In this document: positions 23,317-33,400 of the stretch, in pieces
Layout: each line of letters begins with the position of its first letter
How positions within the stretch are numbered: the stretch's first letter is position 1
Source: RGIG8745 sp045576655
Lineage (GTDB): Bacteria > Bacteroidota > Bacteroidia > Bacteroidales > Bacteroidaceae
Direction: 5' to 3'
NCBI GenBank assembly: GCA_045576655.1
Contig: JAZNGW010000036.1
Coordinates: 1-42,811 of the forward strand
Length of the DNA: 42,811 nucleotides
The notes under the pieces: generated by a model
The model's input: only the letters and a program-made list of their open reading frames with translations
Told to the model about the DNA's origin: nothing
Databases searched by the model: none
Translations under genes and position numbers: made by a program

Positions 23317-24978
23317 ATGAAATATTCATGTGAGAAGGACACCTTTCTCATCAAAATCATTGAATCAACACTAAAGGAGAACTGGGATTCTAAGGCACTC
23401 ACCGACTATGGTGTTAAAGTCGAGTTGGAATACACGTACAAGGAAGTAGCGCAGCATATCGCACGCTTTCACTATCTCTTCGAAGAGTTAGGTGTAAAGC
23501 CTGGAGATAAGATTGCCATTTGCGACAAGAACAGCAGCAACTGGGTTATCACCCTTTTGTCTACCTTGACTTATGGTGCTGTAGCTGTACCTATCCTTAA
23601 CGACTTCAACTTGGAGCAGATCGAGAATATCTACGAGCACTCAGAGTCTGTATTGTTCTTCTGCAGCAACCGCGTATTCACAGAGGCAGAGCGTCTTGAC
23701 AAAAAGCAGATGATCAACGTTGCTGACTTCAAACCTTTTGCTGACGACAAGACTGTTCTTGCAGCTTTCGAAAGCGCAGAAAAGAAGTACAGCGCCAAGT
23801 TCCCTAACGGCATGCAGCCTTCAGACGTTTGCTACAAGGCTGAGGACCCAGAAGCACTCACTCTCTTGAGCTACACATCTGGTTCGACAGGAAACTCAAA
23901 GGGTGTAATGATTCCGAACCGTGCCCTCTGGTCAAACGTACTGTTCGCCGACGAGGTGCTTGCACTTGAAAAAGGCAGCAAAATCCTCTCCATGCTTCCG
24001 CTCGCCCACATGTACGGATTCTCTTTCGAGTTCCTTTACGAATTCTGCATTGGCTGCCATGTTCATTTCCTGACAAAGGCTCCAAGTCCGAAGATACTTC
24101 TCGGCGCAATCGCAGCAGTACGCCCATCCCTCCTCATTGCCGTGCCGCTAATCATCGAAAAGATTGTTCGCGGACGCGTGTTCCCATTGTTACAGACTCC
24201 TCGCATGAAGTTCATGCTCAGCATACCAGGACTCCGCAACATCGTACACAGCAAGATTCGCCAGCAACTCCTCAAGGCGTTCGGTGGCAACATCTACGAA
24301 GTCGTTGTAGGCGGTGCTCCGCTCAATAAGGAGGTAGGCGACTTCCTCTCACGTATCAACTTCCCTATAACAGTGGGCTATGGAATGACAGAGTGCGCTC
24401 CTATCATCTGCTACGAAGACTGGAAATACTTCGCTAAAGGCTCTTGCGGAAAGCAGGTGCCACGCATGGAAGTTAAGATTGACAGCGCAGACCCACACAA
24501 TGTTGCAGGCGAAATCATCTGCAAGGGAACAAACGTGATGCTCGGTTACTACAAGAACCCAGAGGCTACAGCAGAGGCTATCGACGCTAACGGCTGGCTC
24601 CACACTGGCGACCTTGGCACTGTCGACAGAGAAGGCAACGTGTTCATCCGCGGACGCAAGAAGAGCATGCTCCTCGGCGCTAACGGACAAAACATCTACC
24701 CTGAAGAAATTGAGGACAAAGTGCTCAGCTACACTCCATTTGACGAGTGCGTAGTTGTTCAGCGCGGCGAGAAACTCGTTTGTCTTGCATACATCACTGA
24801 CGCTGCAGTAGAGGCTAAGGGCATCAGCCGTGAAGAGGTGGCAAAGAACATCGACCAGATCCGCAACGATGTCAACGCTGTTCTTCCGAAGTACGCTAAC
24901 ATCTCAGAGTTTGAGATTCGCAACGAGGAGTTCATCAAGACACCGAAGAGGAACATCAAACGTTACCTCTATTCTTGA
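23317..24978 (+). CDS. AMP-binding long-chain acyl-CoA (or acyl-ACP) synthetase
   Basis: The 553-aa product belongs to the adenylate-forming superfamily. The P-loop-like motif LLSYTSGSTGNSKGVMIPN (about residues 187-205), the second motif VGYGMTECAPIICYE, the ATP/ribose-binding NGWLHTGDLGTVD, and the C-terminal catalytic lysine region FIKTPKRNIKRYLYS are all present. These enzymes activate fatty acids as AMP esters and transfer them to CoA or a carrier protein. Placement next to acpP-fabF-rnc suggests use of exogenous or recycled fatty acids, but the exact acceptor cannot be told. It has its own promoter and terminator, hence a single-gene unit. Length is nearer the compact Bacteroidetes FadD-like forms than E. 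coli FadD. Confidence 0.88.
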   Translation: MKYSCEKDTFLIKIIESTLKENWDSKALTDYGVKVELEYTYKEVAQHIARFHYLFEELGVKPGDKIAICDKNSSNWVITLLSTLTYGAVAVPILNDFNLEQIENIYEHSESVLFFCSNRVFTEAERLDKKQMINVADFKPFADDKTVLAAFESAEKKYSAKFPNGMQPSDVCYKAEDPEALTLLSYTSGSTGNSKGVMIPNRALWSNVLFADEVLALEKGSKILSMLPLAHMYGFSFEFLYEFCIGCHVHFLTKAPSPKILLGAIAAVRPSLLIAVPLIIEKIVRGRVFPLLQTPRMKFMLSIPGLRNIVHSKIRQQLLKAFGGNIYEVVVGGAPLNKEVGDFLSRINFPITVGYGMTECAPIICYEDWKYFAKGSCGKQVPRMEVKIDSADPHNVAGEIICKGTNVMLGYYKNPEATAEAIDANGWLHTGDLGTVDREGNVFIRGRKKSMLLGANGQNIYPEEIEDKVLSYTPFDECVVVQRGEKLVCLAYITDAAVEAKGISREEVAKNIDQIRNDVNAVLPKYANISEFEIRNEEFIKTPKRNIKRYLYS

Positions 24979-25043
24979 TATTAGGAGGTAAGGAGTTAAG
25001 CGTACAACATCAAAAACCTCACAACCCCATAAAAATAAAGTTA

Positions 25044-25071
25044 GGGCATCCCTTGTGGATGCCCTTTTTTT
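25044..25071 (+). terminator. Terminator of the acyl-CoA synthetase gene
   Basis: GGGCATCC (25044-25051) pairs with GGATGCCC (25057-25064), loop CTTGT, followed by seven Ts. Because it lies inside the longest reading frame assigned to the next gene, it argues that birA starts at 25107 and not at 24975. Confidence 0.9.
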
Positions 25072-25106
25072 ATTCTAATTTTACATCCATAAGCTCCAAT
25101 TTAAAT

Positions 25107-25829
25107 ATGTTTATACACCTTGACACAACAGACTCGACCAACAGCCACCTGCGTCGCATGATTGACAACGGAGCGGAGCTGCCCGACTACACTATAGTAT
25201 ATGCCACAGAACAGACTTCCGGCAGAGGACAGAGAGGCAATTCATGGGAGTCGGAGCCTGGCAAAAATGCCATTTTCTCGCTTCTGTACAGCCCAATAGC
25301 CATTCCGGCAACCAGGCAGTTCATCCTGTCGCAAGTCATCGCCCTGTCAATTGCAGACACCCTGTCGAAATACACGGAAGGCATCTCAATAAAATGGCCT
25401 AACGACATCTACTGGCACGACAAGAAGATAAGCGGTACTCTTATAGAGTGCGACCTCAAGGGCAAGAACGTCTGCACCTGCATCATCGGTTGCGGCGTCA
25501 ACATCAATCAGACGGAGTTCTTGAGCGACGCCCCTAACCCCGTGTCACTAAAGATGATTACAGGCATGACCTACGACCCTCTTACCATAATAAAAGAGAT
25601 AGTGGATGAATTCCAAAACATATACCGAAATGCGAGCATAGGAAGCATCATAGCCCGCTACATGCAGAAACTTTACCGCAATGACGGACTGCTACACGCT
25701 TACGAGGATGCCAATGGACCATTCCTCGCCAGCATACACAGCATTGAACCCACGGGCCACCTGCTCTTGCAGACCGCCGATGGCGACATCCGCCGCTACG
25801 AATTCAAGGAAGTGAAATTCATAATCTGA
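25107..25829 (+). CDS. birA: Biotin--[acetyl-CoA-carboxylase] ligase, monofunctional
   Basis: BirA makes biotinyl-AMP and attaches biotin to the biotin carboxyl carrier protein of acetyl-CoA carboxylase. The 240-aa product starts directly with the catalytic domain (HLDTTDSTNSHLRRM). It carries the biotinyl-AMP loop G39-R-G-Q-R-G-N-S-W47 and K96-W-P-N-D100, with the SH3-like C-terminal domain at the end (HLLLQTADGDIRRYEFKEV). It lacks the N-terminal helix-turn-helix repressor domain, so it is a class I enzyme without regulatory role. I set the start at ATG 25107; upstream in-frame codons contain the preceding terminator. Fits the fatty-acid neighbourhood. Confidence 0.93.
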   Translation: MFIHLDTTDSTNSHLRRMIDNGAELPDYTIVYATEQTSGRGQRGNSWESEPGKNAIFSLLYSPIAIPATRQFILSQVIALSIADTLSKYTEGISIKWPNDIYWHDKKISGTLIECDLKGKNVCTCIIGCGVNINQTEFLSDAPNPVSLKMITGMTYDPLTIIKEIVDEFQNIYRNASIGSIIARYMQKLYRNDGLLHAYEDANGPFLASIHSIEPTGHLLLQTADGDIRRYEFKEVKFII

Positions 25830-25864
25830 TTTACACCAGCGAATAACATTACACACCGGCGAAA

Positions 25865-25948
25865 GAACTGCAAACTCAGGCTGAGTCCGTACAAACACAG
25901 TCTAAATCCGTACAAACTCAGTCTAAGTTCGTACAAACTTAGACTAAG
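25865..25948 (+). repeat. Four tandem 21-bp repeats upstream of the aminopeptidase gene
   Basis: Units at 25865, 25886, 25907 and 25928 share the consensus TCCGTACAAACTCAGTCTAAG; the first is the most diverged. Units 3 and 4 together make a 10-bp perfect hairpin (25920-25929 with 25936-25945). Two related ACACC.GCGAA motifs precede them (about 25832 and 25851). The last unit ends 62 nt before the start codon. Units are adjacent without spacers, so this is not a CRISPR. Confidence 0.75.
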
Positions 25949-26010
25949 TATGAAGTTTTCAGCGACCCCATAAACATTAAACATCCAACCATAAACATTT
26001 AACAACACAT

Positions 26011-27810
26011 ATGAGTAAACCTACAATGCAGAGGGTCAACGCCCTCAGAGAAATAATGAGAGCAAACGGAGTCGACGCATTCATCACTCCAAGCACCGAT
26101 CCGCATTCAGGCGAATACGTGCCCACACACTGGGAATCACGCGCATGGATTTCAGGATTCACAGGCTCGGCAGGAACAGCTGTGGTGACAACCGACAAAG
26201 CAGCGCTCTGGACCGACTCGCGCTATTTCCTCCAGGCTGCCGACCAAATCAGCGGCACAGACTTCGTGCTGATGAAAGACAAAGTGGAAGGCACACCGAG
26301 CGTGGCACAGTGGCTGAGCGAAGTATTGCCAGAGGGGGCAACCGTAGCCGTCGACGGATGGGTCAACACCGTGACTGCTGTGGAAGACTTGAAAGACGAA
26401 CTGGCCGTCTATGGACTTAATCTGCACACCAACCTCGAACCCTATGCGCAGATATGGACTGAGCGTCCCGCACTGCCAACAAGCGAAGTGTTCATCCAGC
26501 CACTTGAATTAGCAGGCGAATCAGCCTCAAGCAAGATTTCCCGCATCCGCGCCAAAGTAAAGGAAAGCGGAGCCGAAGCCGTGCTGGTGTCTATGCTTGA
26601 CGAAGTGGCTTGGACTCTCAATCTGCGAGGCGCTGACATAGACTATAACCCCGTATTTGTCAGCTATCTGCTCATCACCACCGACAAAGCCACGCTCTAC
26701 ATCAACCCAGCAAAGATAAGCACAGAGGTTGCCGAATATCTCAAGGGCGAAGGAGTGGACATGCAGCCATACGCCGCCATCGAAGGCGCGCTAAAATCGC
26801 TTACCTGCAAAGTGCTCGTACAACCCGACAAGACCAACTATGCCGCCTATTCATGCATAGCCAACCCTGTGCGCAAGGACTGTCCCGTATCGACGATGAA
26901 GATAATGAAGAACGAAGCTGAGATACGTGGCTACCACAGCGCTATGCTCAAGGACGGACTCGCCATGGTCAAATGGATGAAATGGCTCATCCCTGCCGTT
27001 GAAGCCGGCGGACAGACCGAACTCACGCTCGATGAGAAACTCTATGCCTGCCGTGCCGAACAACCGTTGTTCCGAGGCGTCAGCTTCGCCAGCATCATGG
27101 GCTACGCAGCCCACGGAGCCATCGTCCACTACGAACCGACTCCCGAAACCGACGTCCCTGTAGAGCCAAAGGGACTGCTGCTAATCGATTCAGGCGCACA
27201 ATATCAAGACGGAACGACCGACATAACCCGCACAATCCCGCTCGGTCCGCTCACTTGGGAAGAGCGACGCGACTACACTCTCGTGCTTCGCGGATTCATC
27301 AACCTCGGCCGCGCAGTATTCCCACGCGGCACCTACGGCACACAGCTTGACGCCCTTGCACGCACACCTATGTGGCGCTACGGCATCAACTACCTCCACG
27401 GCACAGGCCACGGCGTAGGTTCGTTCATGAACGTGCACGAAGGCCCTCACCAGTTCCGCATGAACTACATGCCCACACCGCTCCTCCCAGGCATGACCAT
27501 CACCGACGAACCAGGCATCTATATAGCCGGCAGCCACGGAGTGCGCCATGAGAACACCATGCTCGTCGTTCCCGCCGACTTCAGCGACAAAGGGCAGCAA
27601 GGCAACGAGGGACTGACCTTTGGTCCTTACTACACCTTCGAGCACCTCACCCTCTGCCCTATCTTCACCTCGCCTATCCTCCTCGACATGATGGAGCGCG
27701 AGGAGATAGAATGGTTCAACGCCTACCAGCAGATGGTCTACGACAAACTATCCCCACACCTCGACGAGGAACATCGTCTCTGGCTCAAGGAAATAACCAA
27801 AGCAATCTAA
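26011..27810 (+). CDS. Xaa-Pro aminopeptidase (aminopeptidase P family, M24B)
   Basis: Aminopeptidase P removes N-terminal residues that precede proline. The 599-aa product has the three-domain layout of the long, eukaryote-like form: two creatinase-type N-terminal domains (about 1-310) and a pita-bread catalytic domain. The dinuclear metal ligands are visible: D393 and D404 (DSGAQYQDGTTD), the His in HGTGHGVGSFMNVHEGP, the Glu in TDEPGIY, and the Glu in GVRHENTML. There is no signal peptide, so it is cytoplasmic and probably recycles peptides. A single-gene unit with tandem repeats before it and a strong terminator after it. Confidence 0.93.
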   Translation: MSKPTMQRVNALREIMRANGVDAFITPSTDPHSGEYVPTHWESRAWISGFTGSAGTAVVTTDKAALWTDSRYFLQAADQISGTDFVLMKDKVEGTPSVAQWLSEVLPEGATVAVDGWVNTVTAVEDLKDELAVYGLNLHTNLEPYAQIWTERPALPTSEVFIQPLELAGESASSKISRIRAKVKESGAEAVLVSMLDEVAWTLNLRGADIDYNPVFVSYLLITTDKATLYINPAKISTEVAEYLKGEGVDMQPYAAIEGALKSLTCKVLVQPDKTNYAAYSCIANPVRKDCPVSTMKIMKNEAEIRGYHSAMLKDGLAMVKWMKWLIPAVEAGGQTELTLDEKLYACRAEQPLFRGVSFASIMGYAAHGAIVHYEPTPETDVPVEPKGLLLIDSGAQYQDGTTDITRTIPLGPLTWEERRDYTLVLRGFINLGRAVFPRGTYGTQLDALARTPMWRYGINYLHGTGHGVGSFMNVHEGPHQFRMNYMPTPLLPGMTITDEPGIYIAGSHGVRHENTMLVVPADFSDKGQQGNEGLTFGPYYTFEHLTLCPIFTSPILLDMMEREEIEWFNAYQQMVYDKLSPHLDEEHRLWLKEITKAI

Positions 27811-27833
27811 CCCCCTTTAAAACAGCAAAACCA

Positions 27834-27865
27834 AAAGCGGGCAGCCCTTTCGGACTGCCCGCTTT
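27834..27865. terminator. Bidirectional terminator between the aminopeptidase and the left sus operon
   Basis: AAAGCGGGCAG (27834-27844) pairs perfectly with CTGCCCGCTTT (27855-27865), 10-nt loop. It serves the plus-strand aminopeptidase gene and the minus-strand lipoprotein operon. The stem is nearly the same as the terminator at 40416, at the other end of the mirrored sus region. Confidence 0.85.
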
Positions 27866-27892
27866 ATGTATTAACTCCAAATAAGTCTTTTC

Positions 27893-28726
27893 TTACTCAG
27901 TAAGCCACTCTGTCACTGTATATGTGTCATAGTTGCTTCCCGCAGCAGCATTAGCTGACGGAATGCTGATGTAGAACGGGAAGTAGAACACATCCTGAGC
28001 CAACATACCCATTTCGTAGTCATACAAAGGATCGGCATAGATTTCTCCCATAGAGTGCATATATCCTGTAGTAAACGAGTCTACCTTGTTACCCTTCGAG
28101 TCAGTGAAATAGCAAGTCTGAGTTCCGTCCTCGGCAACCTCCCAGAACATATAGAAGTGAACGCCAGGAACTATTACATCTGGGAATCGGTAAATGCCAA
28201 GAATCTCAGAATATTCCAGCGGCTGTTCCCAAGAGCCAAAGAACCAAGCCGAATAAACACCGTTAGCAACAACCTTATAGTCTTCCTTTACGACATTCAT
28301 CAGGAATACAGGAGCGACATTCTGCTGAGCATACTGATATGTATACTCTTCAGGAATGCTCAGACTAAGCATTCTCTCTGTAAAGAGAGGGAGTTTATCG
28401 CTAATCTCCACGACAAGCGTAGCCTCAGCCTCGCCAGCAGCAAAAGTAACGGTAGAAGGCACCTTGAACACCCCCTCGTCTATCACGTTATGTCTGATAG
28501 GCACTGTGAGTTCGTCGCTATTCGCTGTAATGTCACGCTCTACAACAATTTCCAGTTCTGTATCATCCATGCCAATAGCCAGTGATGTGCTATTGTACTG
28601 GCTGAAATACACATTGTAGCCATTCTCATTAGTCTTACCGCCCCATACATAATCGTCGTCATCGCTACAAGATGACAAGGTCAATACAGACAAGAGCAAC
28701 AGACCTAATATATTTTGTAATTTCAT
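27893..28726 (-). CDS. Surface lipoprotein of the left susCD operon, function unknown
   Basis: The 277-aa product begins with a lipoprotein signal (MKLQNILGLLLLSVLTLSSC) followed by SDDDD, an acidic stretch after the lipidated Cys like the surface-export signals of Bacteroidetes. The body is beta-rich: about residues 50-125 resemble a Calx-beta/immunoglobulin-like module (VPIRHNVIDEGVFKVPSTVTFAAGEAEATLVVEI), and the rest (VYSAWFFGSWEQPLEYSEILG onwards) is aromatic-rich. It is the last gene after susC and susD, the position of SusE/SusF-type ligand-binding lipoproteins. I do not recognise a specific family. A 76-nt gap with a GC-rich hairpin separates it from susD. Confidence 0.75.
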   Translation of the reverse strand: MKLQNILGLLLLSVLTLSSCSDDDDYVWGGKTNENGYNVYFSQYNSTSLAIGMDDTELEIVVERDITANSDELTVPIRHNVIDEGVFKVPSTVTFAAGEAEATLVVEISDKLPLFTERMLSLSIPEEYTYQYAQQNVAPVFLMNVVKEDYKVVANGVYSAWFFGSWEQPLEYSEILGIYRFPDVIVPGVHFYMFWEVAEDGTQTCYFTDSKGNKVDSFTTGYMHSMGEIYADPLYDYEMGMLAQDVFYFPFYISIPSANAAAGSNYDTYTVTEWLTE

Positions 28727-28749
28727 GATTGCTTATGTATTATTGTTTC

Positions 28750-28791
28750 GGCAAGGACGGGCGCGCCTTTCCGTCACTCCCCGTCCGTGCC
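28750..28791 (-). promoter_or_regulatory. GC-rich hairpin between left susD and the lipoprotein gene
   Basis: GGCAAGGACGGG (28750-28761) pairs with CCCGTCCGTGCC (28780-28791) with one mismatch and an 18-nt loop. No T-run follows on the minus strand, so it is better seen as an mRNA processing or stability element than a terminator. Confidence 0.4.
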
Positions 28792-28802
28792 ATAAAATCT
28801 GT

Positions 28803-30446
28803 TTATTTGAACTCTGCGTTTGTCACGCCGTCGCGAAGACCAGGGTTCTGACCTGGTTCTGGGATATGACCGCCCTCATTGTCTACGATTCCCGCATTAG
28901 TATTCATTTCTGTCTGAGGGAAGCGCATCAATCTCCATGGGTCGTCAGCAGCCATGTTGAATGCGAACGCATCAGGGAACGAGCCTGGATTAGTGTCGTG
29001 GAAACGAACCATAGGCTTGTTAAGACGCATCAAGTCGCTGACAGCGAAACCTTCGCCCCACAGCTCAACGCGGCGCTGATACCAGATTTCGTTCTCAAGC
29101 GTACGTCCGCTTGCTGTTGCGCTATAGTTAGGGTCGCGATAAGTCTTCACGAAGTTCTCGAGCTTAGTCTGAGCCTCGCCTGTGCTACCGCTCTTTGCAA
29201 GACCTTCTATCTCGACGAGAATCATTTCCTCGACACGCATGAGCGGATAGTCGCTACTGTTAAACGTGCTTCCCGTACCGTCCTTCATGGTGAACTTGAC
29301 GTTGTTGTAAGGAGTGAACGGCACCTTCCAGTCCTCTATCACCAAAGTAGCGATGTCAATACCAGTCACACCGTTCCAAGTAGTAGTTTCGAGGAGCGGA
29401 GAATAGCAGTTCTCATCCAGCCACCACTGCTTGCGCACGTCTGTAGCAGGAATCTTGTCGTAAAGAAGAGTGTTGATAGAAGGAGTCACAGCACATGCAG
29501 CAGAATATCCTGTGCCTGAGAAAGGCGAGAACCATGAAGCTGGAGTAGCCAATACACCATTTCTCACCTGGTCTTCTGTGAGAGTGACACCCCACATCCA
29601 GTTAGCCTCGTTGATGTCGCAGAAGCGTGAGCCGGCAGCCAATTCTTCCATTGTTGCAGGTGTATAGCCCTCAATAGCCTTAGCAGCGTCAGCCGCAGCC
29701 TCCGCATACATACCCATGTTCATGTAAGCACGCGCACGGAGTCCGTAAGCCACCTTCTGGTCAATGTGCGCCTTGTTAGTGCGCTCAAATCCTTCAAGAG
29801 CCCCAACAGCGTAGTCCAAGTCGTCCATAATCAGAGAGTAGACAGTCTCCACGCTCGCACGCGGATTGTTAGCATAGTCCACGCCTGCCGAGAGCACTGG
29901 AATACTTGGCAAGTCCTTTGAAGTCTGATAGTTGAACTGGAAGTACGGCACAAGCAGCATATAGTCGAACGCACGCATAGCACGAGCCTGAGCCAACTTG
30001 TAAATAAGGTTCTCATCCTGAGTATCAGCTGCGATTGACGCCACGAACTCGTTTATAATACCAATCTGCTTGTAAGGCAAAACGTAGCGGATATAAGGGT
30101 TGGCGTAGTTTGCATCGCGCGAAGAGAACTCGCCGCAAGTGCTGAACCAGTTGTAGCCGCTGTTTGCCATCCACAAGTCCGAACCTTCCGCATCGAGCGA
30201 AAGCATAATCATTGGGATTCCCCAGTCGTCAGCACGTTCTGACGCGCCGAACACGCTGTACGGTTCACCCATCATGTTGTACATTCCCGCAAATGCAGCG
30301 TCAACTCGCTCAGGGATAGCCTCTGTAGACTCCTGCATCTGATCTGCGCTGAGGTAGCTTCCCTCCTGTATCTGCTCGTCCATGTCCGAACATGACACAA
30401 CAGTCAAAGCGCCAAGCGCCAATATTGAATATCTATTAAGTTTCAT
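28803..30446 (-). CDS. SusD/RagB-family nutrient-binding outer-membrane lipoprotein (left operon)
   Basis: SusD-like proteins cap the SusC channel and bind its substrate at the cell surface. The 547-aa product has a lipoprotein signal with lipobox VVSC (Cys at about residue 19), then the helical TPR-like core (KLAQARAMRAFDYMLLVPYFQF; VAYGLRARAYMNMGMYAEAAADAAKAI), and the conserved C-terminal RagB/SusD segment (YPLMRVEEMILVEIEGLAKSG; WYQRRVELWGEGFAVSDLMRL). It follows susC by 14 nt. The substrate cannot be inferred; only about a quarter of residues appear shared with the right-hand SusD. Confidence 0.93.
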   Translation of the reverse strand: MKLNRYSILALGALTVVSCSDMDEQIQEGSYLSADQMQESTEAIPERVDAAFAGMYNMMGEPYSVFGASERADDWGIPMIMLSLDAEGSDLWMANSGYNWFSTCGEFSSRDANYANPYIRYVLPYKQIGIINEFVASIAADTQDENLIYKLAQARAMRAFDYMLLVPYFQFNYQTSKDLPSIPVLSAGVDYANNPRASVETVYSLIMDDLDYAVGALEGFERTNKAHIDQKVAYGLRARAYMNMGMYAEAAADAAKAIEGYTPATMEELAAGSRFCDINEANWMWGVTLTEDQVRNGVLATPASWFSPFSGTGYSAACAVTPSINTLLYDKIPATDVRKQWWLDENCYSPLLETTTWNGVTGIDIATLVIEDWKVPFTPYNNVKFTMKDGTGSTFNSSDYPLMRVEEMILVEIEGLAKSGSTGEAQTKLENFVKTYRDPNYSATASGRTLENEIWYQRRVELWGEGFAVSDLMRLNKPMVRFHDTNPGSFPDAFAFNMAADDPWRLMRFPQTEMNTNAGIVDNEGGHIPEPGQNPGLRDGVTNAEFK

Positions 30447-30460
30447 ATATGTGTCTTGTT

Positions 30461-33400
30461 TTAGAATTTGAGAGTTATACCAGCTGTAATTGTGCGCATT
30501 GCTGCGTAACCTCCACTTGCCAGACCTGCACCTGAAGTCATGCTACCGGTTCCGAAGTTGAAGCGTGGGTCAAGTCCCTGGCGCTTAGTGAGGAGGAAGA
30601 GGTTTTCGCCTGCCACATAAACTCGCAATGAAGATACTCCAAGAGGGAGCAAGAGGCTCTTAGGCAATGTGTAGCCGAGAGTAAGGTTGTTCAGCGCCAA
30701 ATAGTCTGACTTAACCACGAATCGGTCGATTGGAGTCTGTGAGCCAACACCAGGGTCGTCGGCAGCAGCAGTGCTCAAGCGAGGGATGTTAGAGTTTGTG
30801 TTTTCAGGGCTCCATGCGTCAAGAAGGTCCTTGTGCATAGCGCGACCAGCACTTTGTCCGTTGTGCATCAACGACTGGTAAACACCGTCGTAAGTCTTAC
30901 CGCCTACCTGGAACGAGAATTGTGCGCTTAAGTCGAAATCGCGATACTTGAGCGATGTGCCGAAACCTCCGACGAGGTCAGGAAGTGTAGTGCCACAGTT
31001 GTACTGAGTAGCAGAAGCGAGGTCGGTTGTTGTTGTTACGCCTGTAACATTGCCCTCTGCATCAACCACGTCCTTATAGTAGAGAGCCTTACCTGTTGAC
31101 TTATCAACACCTGCATACTTTTTGAGGTACATGTCATAGATGGAACCGCCTTCGACAATGATGCTTGAACTGCCCTTGATACCTCCAGCAGCCTGGTCGG
31201 CAGGGTCTATTTCAGTCACTTCGTTGACATAGTGAGTCAGGTTGAGGTTGAGGTCCCACTGCCAGTTTTCAGTCTTGATTGGAGTTCCGTCGAGTGAGAG
31301 TTCCACACCACGGTTAACCATAGAGCCTACATTCACTGGATAGTAAGGAGCATTGATACCTGATGACAATGGTAATTCCTTTGTGTAGAGAAGGTCGGTT
31401 GTCTTACGGTGGAAGAAGTCGAGGGTACCGTTCAAGCGGTATTTGAAGAACGAGAAGTCTACACCTACGTTCCATGACTCGTTAGTCTCCCAAGTAAGTT
31501 TGTCATTACCCTTCTGAACCATCACAGTAGAGTATTCGCCAGTATTCTCGTCGTAGCTTACGTCGTACATATCAATATATGGCATATAACTTGAAGCGCG
31601 GTTTTTAACAGCGTCGTTACCCATAGAACCCCAGCTTGCCTTCAGTTTCAGGAGGTCGATCCAGCTTGCATCCTCAAGGAACGACTCTTTGTTAATCTGC
31701 CAAGCTGCACCGAGCGAGCCGAATGTACCCCAGCGGTTGTCCGGATGCAAGCGTGAAGAAGCGTCACGACGTACTGATGCGTTGAAGAAGTACTTCTCCA
31801 TGAAGTCATACTGCAAGCGGCTGAAGAAACCTTCGCTCATGTAGCGTCCTGTGCTTGACGATGTGCTCTTGTTCTTAATACCGTGAGCATTACCAAGTTC
31901 ACCCACGAACGGGTCGTAGAGGTGGTCGTTGTATCCGCTGAGCGACTGGCTTGTCACCTTGTACTGCTCATATCCGAGGAGCACGTCGAAGTTGTGCTTC
32001 TCATTGACAGTAGCGTGATAGTTGGCAGTATAGAGTTGGTTGATAGTGAAGTAACGTCCTGACGAAACTTTTACCGTTCCGTCATTATCCGCACTTCCGC
32101 CGAAAAGGCTGCCGAGACTTGTGCTGCGGCTTGTGATGTTTGTTGCTGAGAGTGTGGCCTGGAGAATCAGTCCCTTAACAGGAGTAATCGTTGCAGCCCA
32201 CTTTCCAGAGAAAGTCTCCTCAACAGCCTTGTATCGGTCGTAGAGATTGTTTCTCACAGCATTTCCCACAAAACCAGGGCGCTTGAAGTTAGTCTGGTTT
32301 GCATCATAAACCACACGTCCGTTGTCGGTCATGATATTGCCATCAGCGTCACGCACATAAAGCGGATAGATTGGAGCGATTGAGTTTGTGATATAAAAGA
32401 GGTTACCGCTGCTTCCCCAGTCCTCCACGTCATAAGAAGGAGTTTCTGTTTCCACGCTTGTGAAGCTCATGTTTGTAGAGAGCTTCAACCAGTCCTTTGC
32501 CTGATACTCCACGTTAGTACGAGCCGAATAGCGCTCAAAACCTGAGTTCGCCACAGTACCGCCGTCGTTCAAGTAACCTACGTTGGCATAGTAGTTGAGC
32601 TTTTCTGCCTGTCCGTTAACCGACACGTTGTACTCCTGACGGAACGAGTTGTCATAAGTCTCGTCATACCAATCGTCCGGACGATAAGTGTATGTGCCGT
32701 CGCAATAGCCGAGAGTAGCGTTTGGATTGAGCTTGAAGTTTGTTCCGATAAACTTCTCTCCAGTAGGGATAGTGTACACCTGATAGCCCAAACCGCCGTT
32801 GTCGCTATTAAAGATGTTAGCATCGGCAAAAGCGTAAGCCTCAGCAGCAGTAGCACCATAGTAGTACTTTGAGTTGAACATCGCACGATAGTGAGTCTCG
32901 TAGTACTGGGCTGGGTCGTCAATCACATCATACTGCGGAATCAGACGAGAGTTAGAACCCCACTTTGCGTCGAAAGTAACCTGAGCCTCGTGGCTGTTGC
33001 CCTTCTTTGTTGTGATGAGGATTACACCGTTAGCACCGCGTGCACCATAGATTGCACTTGAAGACGCATCCTTCAACACAGAGATAGACTCGATGTCCTG
33101 AGGGTTAATTGACGAAATGGCTCCGTCGAAAGGAGCACCGTCAACAATGTAGAGAGGCGCGCTTGACGCATTCATCGAACCGATACCGCGGATGCGGATT
33201 GCAGGCGCAGAACCAGGAGCGCCGTCCGAACTTACTGCGCTCAAACCTGCCACCTTACCCACGAGGGCGTTTGTTGCACTTGAAGTAACGTGCGAAGCAA
33301 TGTCCTCCGACTTGATTTCAACAGCCGAACCAGTGAAAGCGGAACGCTTCTGCGAACCGTAAGCCACAACCATCACTTCATCTACAGCCTGAGCATCCTG

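Noticed and set aside
24975..25106. Extended N-terminus of BirA as a helix-turn-helix domain
   Set aside because: The region contains the terminator of the preceding gene, and the translated extension has no helix-turn-helix features.
25865..25948. CRISPR array before the aminopeptidase gene
   Set aside because: The 21-bp units are directly adjacent with no spacers, and no cas genes are present.
28725..29519. Plus-strand ORF of 264 codons opposite susD
   Set aside because: Antisense shadow of the left SusD gene, whose conserved motifs are in the other frame.
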